Positions 35,195 through 44,156 of a stretch of 64,000 nt of DNA are shown here, piece by piece. Under the pieces are notes generated by a model. The model saw nothing but the letters and a program-made list of their open reading frames with translations, did not search any database and was not told the DNA's origin. A program made the position numbers and the translations under genes. Origin of the DNA: Aliarcobacter thereius LMG 24486 (GTDB lineage: Bacteria > Campylobacterota > Campylobacteria > Campylobacterales > Arcobacteraceae); NCBI RefSeq assembly GCF_004214815.1, contig NZ_CP035926.1, positions 806,001 through 870,000 of the forward strand, written 5' to 3'. Each line of letters opens with the position of its first letter. The first letter of the stretch is position 1.

Positions 35195-36408
35195 TATTTT
35201 AAATTGTTAAGTAAGATAATATCTACTAAATCACCACTTTTAATATCTTTACTATTTTGGTTTTGAATTAATAAAGCAGGATTCTCAAGCATATTTGTTA
35301 AAATTGCACTTGTACCACTTTTTTTACCTAGAAAATCTATTATATATTCACCATTTATATAGTTTACATTACAAGCAGTAAATATTGTTTTTTCTTGAGT
35401 TCTTGTGAAGTCTTGATTTATTTTAGCTTTTACAAATGGTAAAGTTTCTTTTGAATTTCTAAACTTATAAATTAAAGGTAAAATATATAAAATTGCTGTA
35501 ATTGTAGATGAATATGCAAAACCTGGAAGTGCTACTATTATTTTTCCATCTTTAATAGCTAGTAAAATATGCATTCCAGGTTTTATTAAAACTCCGTGAA
35601 ACAATACTTCGGCTTTTAATCTATCTTTAATTACATCTTGTACAAAATCATAGTCTCCAACACTAACTCCACCAGTTGTTACAACAATAACAGCTTTTTT
35701 TAGTGATTTTTCAAAGAATCTAGTGATAGAATCCATATCATCAACTATTGGACCAGCTTGTAAAACATCTGCTCCATTGCTTCTAAATAGTGCTTCTAAA
35801 GTAAGATGATTTGAACTTCTTATTTGAGAGTCATTTGTTTGTGCAACTCCTAAATCCAGTATTTCACTTCCTGTACTAGCAACTGCAATAAGAGGATTTA
35901 TAAATACTTCAATTTGTGGAATATTTAAAGATGCCATTACACCAATTTCACTAAATCCTATTTTTGTCCCAGCTTTTATTAAAACTTCATCTTTTTTGTA
36001 GTTTTCTCCAATATTTCTAACAGCAAAACCTTTTGGAACAGTTTTAAAAATTCTTATTTTATTTTCAATTACTTCCACATTTTCAATAGGAACTAAAGTA
36101 TCACTTCCTTCAGGCATTAATGAACCTGTAAAAGTCTTTATACAAGTTCCTTCTTCAACACTTTTTTCAACTACAAATCCAGCTGGGTTTTTATCAACTA
36201 TTATTAACTCTTTTTCAATATCTTCAAATTTAATTGCATATCCATCCATTCCTGAAGTTGGAAAAGTAGGACTATTATGATCTGCAATAATATCTTTTGC
36301 TAAAATTCTTCCAAGAGCATTTGTTAAAAATAGTTTTTCTGTTGAATTTGAAACTTTTATATTATTTATTATTTTTAATGACTCTTCGTAAGTTATAAAA
36401 TCTCTCAT
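35194..36408 (-). CDS. moeA: Second MoeA, molybdopterin molybdenumtransferase
   Basis: This 404-residue paralogue has PTSGMDGYAI near residue 49, FTGSLMPEGSD, VTTGGVSVGDYDF and LPGFAYSSTITAIL, where the usual LPGNP reads LPGFA. The serine-to-proline and asparagine changes versus MoeA at 1455 suggest a specialised role, for example a different metal or target enzyme. It lies in a minus-strand unit with a small gene upstream and the EamA transporter downstream. Confidence 0.88.
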   Translation of the reverse strand: MRDFITYEESLKIINNIKVSNSTEKLFLTNALGRILAKDIIADHNSPTFPTSGMDGYAIKFEDIEKELIIVDKNPAGFVVEKSVEEGTCIKTFTGSLMPEGSDTLVPIENVEVIENKIRIFKTVPKGFAVRNIGENYKKDEVLIKAGTKIGFSEIGVMASLNIPQIEVFINPLIAVASTGSEILDLGVAQTNDSQIRSSNHLTLEALFRSNGADVLQAGPIVDDMDSITRFFEKSLKKAVIVVTTGGVSVGDYDFVQDVIKDRLKAEVLFHGVLIKPGMHILLAIKDGKIIVALPGFAYSSTITAILYILPLIYKFRNSKETLPFVKAKINQDFTRTQEKTIFTACNVNYINGEYIIDFLGKKSGTSAILTNMLENPALLIQNQNSKDIKSGDLVDIILLNNLK

Positions 36409-36412
36409 TTAC

Positions 36413-36607
36413 CTAACCTAATCTATTATATTTCAAGATAATAATTTGTTCAAAAAGCATTTTTGCAAATCCTTCAGGAAGTGAATCATTTGATGCTTGA
36501 ACTTCTTCTAAAAGTAAAAAAATCTTTTGATCATCCATATACATTGCTACAGGTAAAATAGATTCTTTGATTTTTTCTATAAATATATTTTGTTCTTCTA
36601 GTGTCAT
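36413..36607 (-). CDS. Small conserved-looking protein of unknown function
   Basis: The 64-residue acidic, helical protein starts at ATG and ends four bases before the moeA paralogue, so it shares its transcript. No motif or membrane segment is visible. Confidence 0.6.
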   Translation of the reverse strand: MTLEEQNIFIEKIKESILPVAMYMDDQKIFLLLEEVQASNDSLPEGFAKMLFEQIIILKYNRLG

Positions 36608-36638
36608 ATTATTGTCTTTGTTATTTTAAATTTAAAGC

Positions 36639-36654
36639 AAGATTATATAATCTT
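36639..36654. promoter_or_regulatory. Palindromic AAGATTATATAATCTT in a divergent promoter gap
   Basis: The 16-bp perfect palindrome contains TATAAT on both strands and lies 32 bases upstream of the minus-strand gene start. It probably serves as its -10 box and perhaps as an operator. Confidence 0.4.
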
Positions 36655-36683
36655 TTCCTAAAATAGTATATTAAAGCTTTTTT

Positions 36684-36691
36684 GATATAAT
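36684..36691 (+). promoter_or_regulatory. -10 promoter of the TtcA-like gene
   Basis: GATATAAT preceded by a T run lies 28 bases before the TTG start, matching the TGATATAAT type seen at 7969 and 60015. Confidence 0.5.
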
Positions 36692-36718
36692 CGTAAAAAA
36701 TATTTAGGATAATAAGAA

Positions 36719-37492
36719 TTGATAGAAATAAGTAAGAAAATAACATCAAATGTAGCAAGAGTAAATGCAACTTACAATCTAATAAAAGAAAATGATAGAG
36801 TAATGGTTGGTTTTAGTGGAGGAAAAGACTCTTTGACTCTAATCCATACTCTAAATAGAATGAAGAAAAAAGCACCTTTTAAGTTTGATTTTAAATCTGT
36901 AACAATCACTTATGGAATGGGTGAGCAAGTTGAATTTTTAAGTAATCATTGTAAAGAGCATGGAATAGATCATGAGATAATTGATACACAAATTTTTGAT
37001 TTAGCAGGTGAAAAAATAAGAAAAAATTCATCTTTTTGTTCATTTTTTTCAAGAATGAGAAGAGGGTATTTATACACAACTGCACTTGAACAAGGATATA
37101 ATAAAGTGGCTTTAGGGCACCATCTAGATGATGCAATGGAGTCATATTTTATGAATCTGTTTTATAATGGAACAATGAGAACAATGCCACCAATATATAA
37201 AGCAAATAATGGCTTAGAAGTAATTAGACCTTTAATTTTTACAAGAGAGAGACAATTAAGAGCTTTTGCATCTTCAAATGAAATTAGAGTTATTGGTGAT
37301 GAAGCTTGTCCAGGACTTAGATTTGATATAAAAATGCCTCATGCAAGAGCTTCTACAAAAGAGCTTTTAGCAAAACTTGAAGAACAAAATCCAAAAATAT
37401 TTGTATCTATGAAAGCTGCTTTTAGCAATATTCAACTTCCAACATTCTTTTATAAAGATTTAAAAGATATAGATTTAAATTTTGAAGAGTAA
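36719..37492 (+). CDS. TtcA-like PP-loop tRNA thiolase family protein with altered cysteines
   Basis: The 257-residue protein has the ATP pyrophosphatase loop FSGGKDSLTL near residue 32 and the TtcA blocks SRMRRGYLY and ALGHHLDDAMESYFMNLFYNGTM (positions about 111-150). TtcA makes 2-thiocytidine in tRNA using a [4Fe-4S] cluster held by three cysteines. Here the CxxC site is C107-S-F-F110, so the second cysteine is lost. The later pair reads C197-P-G-L200, also with one cysteine lost. It may be a TtcA-like branch with a different cluster or sulfur route. Start is TTG with AGGA upstream. Confidence 0.8.
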   Translation: MIEISKKITSNVARVNATYNLIKENDRVMVGFSGGKDSLTLIHTLNRMKKKAPFKFDFKSVTITYGMGEQVEFLSNHCKEHGIDHEIIDTQIFDLAGEKIRKNSSFCSFFSRMRRGYLYTTALEQGYNKVALGHHLDDAMESYFMNLFYNGTMRTMPPIYKANNGLEVIRPLIFTRERQLRAFASSNEIRVIGDEACPGLRFDIKMPHARASTKELLAKLEEQNPKIFVSMKAAFSNIQLPTFFYKDLKDIDLNFEE

Positions 37493-37517
37493 TACTAGGA
37501 ATAAATCCTAGTATTTT
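37491..37517. terminator. Strong bidirectional terminator
   Basis: AATACTAGGA and TCCTAGTATT form a perfect 10-bp stem around ATAAA, followed by TT. It lies exactly between the convergent TtcA-like and porin genes. Confidence 0.75.
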
Positions 37518-38715
37518 AGAAAGAGTATGTAAAAGTAAGGTTTACTTGATTATATTCACCTATATTTGTATCTTTTTCATTTACATATGTATAACCTAGA
37601 TTAGATTTTAAATCCGAGTTTATCTTGTATCCCAACCAAAGTGTTAATTCATCAACATTATTCTTTTTGTTTGTATTATCTGCATAGTATTTTGTATTTC
37701 CATAAAGAACTGTTGCATCAAAATCACCTATAACTTTACTAATACCTGCATAAATTGTACTAGCTCCTCTACTATAAAAGTAATCTCCTTCTTCAAAAGG
37801 AACAATAATTTCTCCAGATTCTCTACTTTTTTCATTTGTTGTATATCCAGGAAATGCTAAATCATCACTAACTTTTGTATATCCTAAATAAGGAGAAAAA
37901 CCAAATAAAGATGTTTTAATCATAATATCTATAATGTCAGATTTTACATCTTTTTCAGAGTTTTTATCTAAAGATTTTCCTTCATCACTATATGCATAGT
38001 GAAATCTTGCTTTTGTATCATCATAAGATAAATTCACTCTAGCTCCATAAATTTCTTTTGCATCTGGAAAGATTAAACCATATGCTGTTGCAGAAATATT
38101 ATCATTGAATTTTTGAGTAATACCTAGTTTATAAACACCTTTATTTTCATTCATTTTTTCTAATGGTCTATAATCTCTAGAATAAACTCTACCATCTCTT
38201 ATTGACCAAATTGCTTCAATAGAAGTGTTTTCAAAATTTGCTTCAATTTTTACAGCGTCATGAACTTTATTCATCCAATCTGAATATAAATCTTGTCTAC
38301 CAGCTTTTATATTTATATTTGAACTTGGAGTATATTCTAAAAATAGAGATTCTATATCAATAGTCTGTTTTACTCCATTTTTTTCATAAAATCTTCCACT
38401 TGCATCACCTGTTCCTGTTCCTGTTGGTTTTGTCTTACTTTTTTCCCAAATATTTTTATATGCTCTTGTTTTACTAGTTAAACTTAGATTATTCCAAACA
38501 GCAGTTTCATATTTTAATGCAAAAGAACCAACTCCATAAGCACTATCTCTATAATAATCGTTTATATCTTTTTTGAAGTATCTCTCTTCTGTTGTAAGTG
38601 TAATTTCTCCACTAACTTTACCATTTTGTAGTGCTTCTTGAAATGTTGAAGCATTTAATACTGAAGCTGATGATATAGCTAAAGCAGTGATTAAACTTAA
38701 ATTTAATTTTTTCAT
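37516..38715 (-). CDS. OprD-like outer-membrane porin
   Basis: The 399-residue precursor has a signal peptide (residues 1-22, ending LNA). The mature protein has alternating beta-strand patterns and ends in TFTYSF with a terminal phenylalanine, as outer-membrane barrels do. NIKAGRQDLYSDWMN and similar blocks match the Campylobacterota OprD/Opr porin family. Such porins pass small organic ions or nutrients. It is a single-gene unit divergent from torA. Confidence 0.82.
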   Translation of the reverse strand: MKKLNLSLITALAISSASVLNASTFQEALQNGKVSGEITLTTEERYFKKDINDYYRDSAYGVGSFALKYETAVWNNLSLTSKTRAYKNIWEKSKTKPTGTGTGDASGRFYEKNGVKQTIDIESLFLEYTPSSNINIKAGRQDLYSDWMNKVHDAVKIEANFENTSIEAIWSIRDGRVYSRDYRPLEKMNENKGVYKLGITQKFNDNISATAYGLIFPDAKEIYGARVNLSYDDTKARFHYAYSDEGKSLDKNSEKDVKSDIIDIMIKTSLFGFSPYLGYTKVSDDLAFPGYTTNEKSRESGEIIVPFEEGDYFYSRGASTIYAGISKVIGDFDATVLYGNTKYYADNTNKKNNVDELTLWLGYKINSDLKSNLGYTYVNEKDTNIGEYNQVNLTFTYSF

Positions 38716-38830
38716 TCTCTTTCCCTTTTTTTAAGATAGTGTATTATAAAAAAATAAAATAGAAAAATAATCGATTTTTTTGCTCTTTTTTTACATTACA
38801 ATCATTTTAGTTTATTATAAAGGATAAATA

Positions 38831-41269
38831 ATGATTAAATCTAGAAGAAATTTTCTTAAAGTTTCAGCTGCTACTTCAGCAGTTTTAGTAGGAAGTGGTA
38901 CTTTAAGTGGTGCTTTTGCAAAAGAGTTTGCAAAAAGAACTATAAAAATCCCGAGTGCATCTCATTTTGGTGCATTTTATGCACATGTTATGGATGGAGA
39001 AATTGTTGATATTACTTCTCAGCTTGATTCTGATGCGAATCCTACTGTTTTGGTTAAGGCTTTAGCTGATAGAAATAGTTCTGATTCAAGGGTTAAATAT
39101 CCAGTTGTAAGAAAAAGTTATTTAGAGGGAAAAGTAAAAGGAAATCTTAGGGGAAAAGAAGAGTTTGTTAGAGTTTCTTGGGAAAAAGCACTTGATTTAG
39201 TTGCTGATTCTATTAGAAAAGCACAAGAAAAAGGTGGAAATGAATCACTTTATAATGCTTCTTATGGTGGTTGGTCACATCCTGGTGCATTTAAACCAAA
39301 TGTTTTAGCTGGAAGATTTTTTAATCAAATTGGTGGTGCAGTTGGAACTTTTGGTGAATACTCAAATGGAGCAGCAGGTGCTGTAAATCCGTCAATTGTA
39401 GGTGATATGGAAGTTTACTCTATACAAACAGCACATGAGCAAATAATTGAAAATACAAAAATTCTAGTTTTATGGGGAGCAGACCTTTATAAAACAAATA
39501 GAGCAGGTTATTCTGTTCCAAATCATAGATGTTATGATGCATATGAAGAGTATAAGAAAGCAGGAATAAAAGTAATATCAATTGATCCAATATATACAAC
39601 TTCAGCGAAAGAATTTAAAGCTGATTGGATAAAAATTAGACCAGGTTCTGATGTTGCTTTGATGTTAGCTATGATGAATTATTTATATAAAAGTAAAAAA
39701 TATGATAAAGAGTTTATTGAAAAATATACATATGGATTTGATAAATTTCTACCTTATTTACTTGGAGAAAGTGATGGTATAGAAAAGAATACAAAATGGG
39801 CAGAAAAGTTAACTGAAATTCCATCTGAAACTATTGAAAAACTTGCTGATATTATGATTTCAAACAGAACTTTTATAGCAGGAAACTGGGCTATGCAAAG
39901 AGCAGAATATGGAGAACAAGTAGATTGGGCATTAATAACTTTAGCTTCTATGATAGGTCAAGTTGGCTTAGCAGGAGGAGGTTTTGGATTTTCTATGCAT
40001 TATGAAGGTGGAGGAGATGCTGCATCTGGACAAAGAACGGTTGGTGGAATTAGTCAAGGTAGTGGAGATGAAGTTAATATATCTATTCCAGCTTCAAGAA
40101 TGAGTGATTTAATAAATAATCCGGGTGAAAAGGTTACTTATAAAGGGAGTGAAATTATTTATCCAAAAGTTCATTTTATGTTAAGTGCAGGAGCTTCGCC
40201 TATTGGACATCAACCAAATACAAATGAGTTAATTGATGCTTTAAGAAAATTAGATACTTTTGTTGTAATTGAACCTTGGTGGACTCCAACAGCTAAAATG
40301 GCTGATATTGTTTTACCAGCAACTACAACGATGGAAAGAGATGATATTGCAAGTGCAATGTCATATTCAAATGATAGAATTTATGCTATGAAAAAGATAG
40401 TTGATGCAAGATATGAAGCAAAAGATGATTATGAAATTTTTACAGAATTAGCAAAAAGATTTGGAAAAGAAAAAGCTTATACAAGAGATAGAACTCCTAA
40501 AGATTGGTTAGAAAGAATTTATAATATCTCTTCAGCAAAAAGGAATATGAAAATATCTTTTGAAGAATTTTGGGAAAAAGGTGTTATTGCTTATGATATT
40601 CCAGAAAGTGCAAAAAAATATGTAAGACATGAAGCATTTAGAAAAGATCCTATTGCAAATGCACTAAAAACAGAAACTGGTAAAATACAGATTTACTCTG
40701 AAAAATTAGCTTCATATGGATATGATGATTTTAAAGGACATCCAATGTGGTTTGAACCAACAGAATGGTTAGGTAATGAAGAATTAACTAAAAAATATCC
40801 TTTACATCTTTTAAGTCCACATCCAACAAATAGAATTCATACACAATTAGATAATACTTGGGTACAAAATGCAATAAAAGTTCAAGGTAGAGAACCAATA
40901 AGAATATCTCCAAATGATGCAAATAAATTTGGAATTAAAGATGGTGAAGTTGTTGAAGTTTATAATGAAAGAGGAAGTGTTTTAGCAGGTGTTGTAGTTA
41001 CAAATACAATTAGAGATGGAGTTGTTGCTATTGAAGAGGGGGCTTGGTATTCTCCTGAAGATGCAAATGCTGGTGATTCTTTATTTTCTGGAAATGATCA
41101 AAGAAAAGTAAGATGTAATTCAGGGCAAGTAAATGTGTTAACAACATCTAAAGGAACATCAAAGATGGCAAATGCAACTTCTGTTAATTCAACTCTTGTA
41201 AGTATAAGAAAAGTTAAAATTCTTACACCTAATTTAGCTTATAATCCACCAAAAATAGTAGGAGCTTAA
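38831..41269 (+). CDS. torA: TMAO/DMSO-type molybdopterin reductase, TorA-like
   Basis: The 812-residue enzyme has a twin-arginine signal (KSRRNFLKVSAA, then a hydrophobic stretch), so it is exported folded to the periplasm. YGGWSHPGAFKPN near residue 145 is the cofactor region with the molybdenum-ligand serine position. IEPWWTPTAKMADIVLPATT and SPHPTNRIHTQLDN are signatures of the TorA/BisC group. It reduces S- or N-oxides such as TMAO in anaerobic respiration. The next gene is a small cytochrome two bases away, and a regulator/binding-protein/kinase set follows. Confidence 0.9.
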   Translation: MIKSRRNFLKVSAATSAVLVGSGTLSGAFAKEFAKRTIKIPSASHFGAFYAHVMDGEIVDITSQLDSDANPTVLVKALADRNSSDSRVKYPVVRKSYLEGKVKGNLRGKEEFVRVSWEKALDLVADSIRKAQEKGGNESLYNASYGGWSHPGAFKPNVLAGRFFNQIGGAVGTFGEYSNGAAGAVNPSIVGDMEVYSIQTAHEQIIENTKILVLWGADLYKTNRAGYSVPNHRCYDAYEEYKKAGIKVISIDPIYTTSAKEFKADWIKIRPGSDVALMLAMMNYLYKSKKYDKEFIEKYTYGFDKFLPYLLGESDGIEKNTKWAEKLTEIPSETIEKLADIMISNRTFIAGNWAMQRAEYGEQVDWALITLASMIGQVGLAGGGFGFSMHYEGGGDAASGQRTVGGISQGSGDEVNISIPASRMSDLINNPGEKVTYKGSEIIYPKVHFMLSAGASPIGHQPNTNELIDALRKLDTFVVIEPWWTPTAKMADIVLPATTTMERDDIASAMSYSNDRIYAMKKIVDARYEAKDDYEIFTELAKRFGKEKAYTRDRTPKDWLERIYNISSAKRNMKISFEEFWEKGVIAYDIPESAKKYVRHEAFRKDPIANALKTETGKIQIYSEKLASYGYDDFKGHPMWFEPTEWLGNEELTKKYPLHLLSPHPTNRIHTQLDNTWVQNAIKVQGREPIRISPNDANKFGIKDGEVVEVYNERGSVLAGVVVTNTIRDGVVAIEEGAWYSPEDANAGDSLFSGNDQRKVRCNSGQVNVLTTSKGTSKMANATSVNSTLVSIRKVKILTPNLAYNPPKIVGA

Positions 41270-41270
41270 A

Positions 41271-41819
41271 ATGAGAATTATAAAAATAGTATTAAGTTTA
41301 TTTTTTATGGCAAGTTTTTCTTATTCAAATGAAATGTATCTTTTAGAGAATGCAAAAGTCGAATTTAATGGAAAAAAAGGTGAAATCCTAATTGGAACAC
41401 CTGTGAAAATAATAAAAGACTTAGATGATGAAATATCATTAGTTGAGATTGATGGTTTCGCTACAAAGAATCAATTTTATTCAAATAAATCAAAACTTTT
41501 ATTAATGGCAACAACAAGTAGAGATAATTTTTTTGTAAATTCAGATGAACTTCAAGCAATAAAAATAGAGGCAAAAATTGAAAAATCTTATTTGACTTCA
41601 AAAGTAAAAGATTCTTGGGAAGAGCATGAAGAATTTTATTATGATATGTGCTCATCTTGCCATGCTGGACATAGAGCTGTAACTCATACTATGTTAGAAT
41701 GGGAAGCAATATTACAAACTATGAAAGGTTTTGCACAGCTTGATGATAATGAAGAATTATATATGCTAAGATTCTTGAAAGCAAATGCAAAAGATGGTTT
41801 TTATAAAAACAATAAATAG
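41271..41819 (+). CDS. Monoheme cytochrome c partner of TorA
   Basis: The 182-residue precursor has a signal peptide (residues 1-20). A cell-surface-like beta domain (about 25-110) follows, then a heme site CSSCH near residue 132 and a C-terminal helical domain. It starts one base after the torA stop and so is co-translated. It probably delivers electrons to the reductase in place of TorC. The single heme contrasts with the pentaheme TorC of E. coli. Confidence 0.87.
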   Translation: MRIIKIVLSLFFMASFSYSNEMYLLENAKVEFNGKKGEILIGTPVKIIKDLDDEISLVEIDGFATKNQFYSNKSKLLLMATTSRDNFFVNSDELQAIKIEAKIEKSYLTSKVKDSWEEHEEFYYDMCSSCHAGHRAVTHTMLEWEAILQTMKGFAQLDDNEELYMLRFLKANAKDGFYKNNK

Positions 41820-41827
41820 GTAAAATT

Positions 41828-42514
41828 ATGAAAAATGAAAATATTGAAAAGTTAAAAAACTTGACAATACTTTATGCAGAGGATGAAGAAGGGATAAGAA
41901 AAAATATAGCAGATAGTTTGAGTTATTATGTAAAAGAGGTTATAGAAGCTTCAAATGGTGAAGAAGCTTTCAAACTTTATGAAATAAAGAAACCAGATAT
42001 TATTCTTAGTGATATACATATGCCTATTCTAAATGGTATTGATTTTGTCAAAAAAGTAAGACAAAATAATAGAAATATTCCAATTATAATGATCACAGCT
42101 TTTACAGATAAAAAATATCTTTTAGAAGCTGTTGAATTACATATGGAAAAATATATTGTAAAACCAATAGAATTAGATGAATTACTAGATTCTTTAGAGA
42201 AGTGTTTAGTAAATCTTGATATAAATAATATAATATTATTAGAAACTGATGAAAATTATAACTTTGATTATGATATGAAAGAATTAAGATATAAAGATGA
42301 TATTATATATTTGAATAAAAAAGAGATGCTATTTTTTGAGGTTTTAATTTCAAATAAAAATAGAGTAACTACTTATGCAGAACTTCAGAATAAAGTTTGG
42401 CAAGATGATGTTATGACAGATAGTGCTTTACGCTCATTAGTAAGAAATTTAAGAAAAAAACTTCCAAGTGATATTATATTAAATCTTTCTGGAATAGGTT
42501 ATCGCTTTGTTTAG
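41828..42514 (+). CDS. OmpR-type response regulator (TorR-like position)
   Basis: The 228-residue regulator has a receiver domain (acidic AEDEEG near residue 18, phospho-acceptor in ILSDIHMP near residue 61, MITAFTD, KYIVKPI). A winged-helix output domain follows (LRSLVRNLRKKLP). It is eight bases after the cytochrome gene and co-directional with the binding protein and kinase, so the reductase operon and its control appear in one run. It is a likely activator of torA. Confidence 0.9.
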   Translation: MKNENIEKLKNLTILYAEDEEGIRKNIADSLSYYVKEVIEASNGEEAFKLYEIKKPDIILSDIHMPILNGIDFVKKVRQNNRNIPIIMITAFTDKKYLLEAVELHMEKYIVKPIELDELLDSLEKCLVNLDINNIILLETDENYNFDYDMKELRYKDDIIYLNKKEMLFFEVLISNKNRVTTYAELQNKVWQDDVMTDSALRSLVRNLRKKLPSDIILNLSGIGYRFV

Positions 42515-44156
42515 AACTTTTTTTTTAATATATATTATATCTATTTCTTTGTTTTCTTATGAAAGTTTTGAAGATAAATTAGATTTTAGAGAAGATACTA
42601 GTAATCAAAATAAAGCTAGTAAACTTCATCCTAAGTCTCATATTAAAATATTCCTTCCATCTTTACCATATTCTTATGTTGCAAAAGCTACAAATTCAGG
42701 TCTTTTAAGAACTTATGACAATAAAGATGGCTGGATTTATGATCTTGCAGAATCACATGAAAGATTAGATGATTTTACCTATATCTTTACTTTAAGAGAT
42801 AATCTAAAGTTTCAAGATGGAACAGACTTTAGTGTAGATGATGTGATATATAATTTAAAATTTTTTAGAAATAATCCATATTTATATACAAATATAGATA
42901 AAGTGGATTTTGATATTTTTAAACTAGATAGTAAAAGAGTAAAAATAGTTTTAAAAAGTAAATATGAATTATTTCTAAATGATTTGGCTGCAATATATTT
43001 TTATAAAAAAGAGTATATAAAGAAATATAATCCAGTTGGGAAATATACAGGAACAGCAAATAAAATAGCAGGTGCTTTTAGTATGGGACCTTATATTTTG
43101 AAAGATGGATTTGCAATAGGGGATAAACATACAGAAAAGTTAGAACTTATAGCAAATCCATACTATTGGGATAAAAGATATCCTAAAATAAAAAGAATCA
43201 CAGTATATACTCAGCTTGATGTAAATAAAGCAATAGAAGATATTACTAAAAATGAAGGTAAATTAGATTTTATGCCAATACCTTTTAATAAGAAGTTTGA
43301 AGTGATTTTATCAAAGTATTCAAAACTTACTATTTCAAAATCAACAGATAATTTTATTGTATTTTTTAATTTAATAAATGGAAATAAAAAACTTAAAGAA
43401 GATAGAGTAAGAGTTGCATTAAATCAAGCTTTAAATCAAGAGAATTTACTAAATTTTGTATATAAAAATGAAGGTAGAATATCCCCATTTACTGCTTCTA
43501 TTAATTATGATATCGTTGAACAAGTGGCAAAAGATTTTAAAATAGAAGAAGAAAAAATTCCACAAGAAGATTTAAAGACTTTATTGAATGGTTTAAAATT
43601 AAATATTTTTACTCAAGATAGGTTTCTATTTTTATTAAAAGGAATAGAATTTCAATTAAGTAAATATGGAGTAGAGTTTAATTATACAATTACAAGAAGT
43701 GAAAAAGATATTTATCAAGAACTTTTGACAACAAGTAAAAATGAAAATAAAAAAGATTGGGATTTATTAGTTTGGGGAGATGATGATTGGTATGGACAAA
43801 ATCCTTGGAGTGTATTTTTTATATATAAATATGGAAGTGCATGGTCAACTATCCCAAAAGATGAATTCATGCAAAATAATATTAATAATTTTTTTATTAC
43901 TAAGACACATACAAAAGAGTATAAAAATATTGTTAAAAATATTTTACATAGAGAAAGAGAGAAAGCTTATACTTTAAGAGTTCCATCTTTAAATAATGTT
44001 TTTGCCTTGAATAAAGAGCTAATTTTTAAACCTTATAGAGGTGGTGTTATTCCATTATGGGAGATGGGAATTAGTATAAATCATTGGTCTATAAGAGATG
44101 ATGAGAAATATGATAAAGAACTAGAGAAACCTATTAAACCAAAGAGAATAAAATGA
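42507..44156 (+). CDS. Periplasmic solute-binding protein, SBP_bac_5 family
   Basis: The 549-residue precursor starts at TTG overlapping the regulator stop. It has a signal peptide (residues 1-17). FTYIFTLRDNLKFQDGTDFSVDDVIYNLKFF (seen as blocks around KFQDGTDFSVDDV) and ELIANPYYWDKRYPKI are family-5 signatures of oligopeptide/nickel-type binding proteins. No permease or ATPase is nearby, and the next gene is a sensor kinase. It may act as an extracytoplasmic sensor partner, as TorT does for TorS. A nutrient-binding role is the alternative. Confidence 0.85.
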   Translation: MFRTFFLIYIISISLFSYESFEDKLDFREDTSNQNKASKLHPKSHIKIFLPSLPYSYVAKATNSGLLRTYDNKDGWIYDLAESHERLDDFTYIFTLRDNLKFQDGTDFSVDDVIYNLKFFRNNPYLYTNIDKVDFDIFKLDSKRVKIVLKSKYELFLNDLAAIYFYKKEYIKKYNPVGKYTGTANKIAGAFSMGPYILKDGFAIGDKHTEKLELIANPYYWDKRYPKIKRITVYTQLDVNKAIEDITKNEGKLDFMPIPFNKKFEVILSKYSKLTISKSTDNFIVFFNLINGNKKLKEDRVRVALNQALNQENLLNFVYKNEGRISPFTASINYDIVEQVAKDFKIEEEKIPQEDLKTLLNGLKLNIFTQDRFLFLLKGIEFQLSKYGVEFNYTITRSEKDIYQELLTTSKNENKKDWDLLVWGDDDWYGQNPWSVFFIYKYGSAWSTIPKDEFMQNNINNFFITKTHTKEYKNIVKNILHREREKAYTLRVPSLNNVFALNKELIFKPYRGGVIPLWEMGISINHWSIRDDEKYDKELEKPIKPKRIK

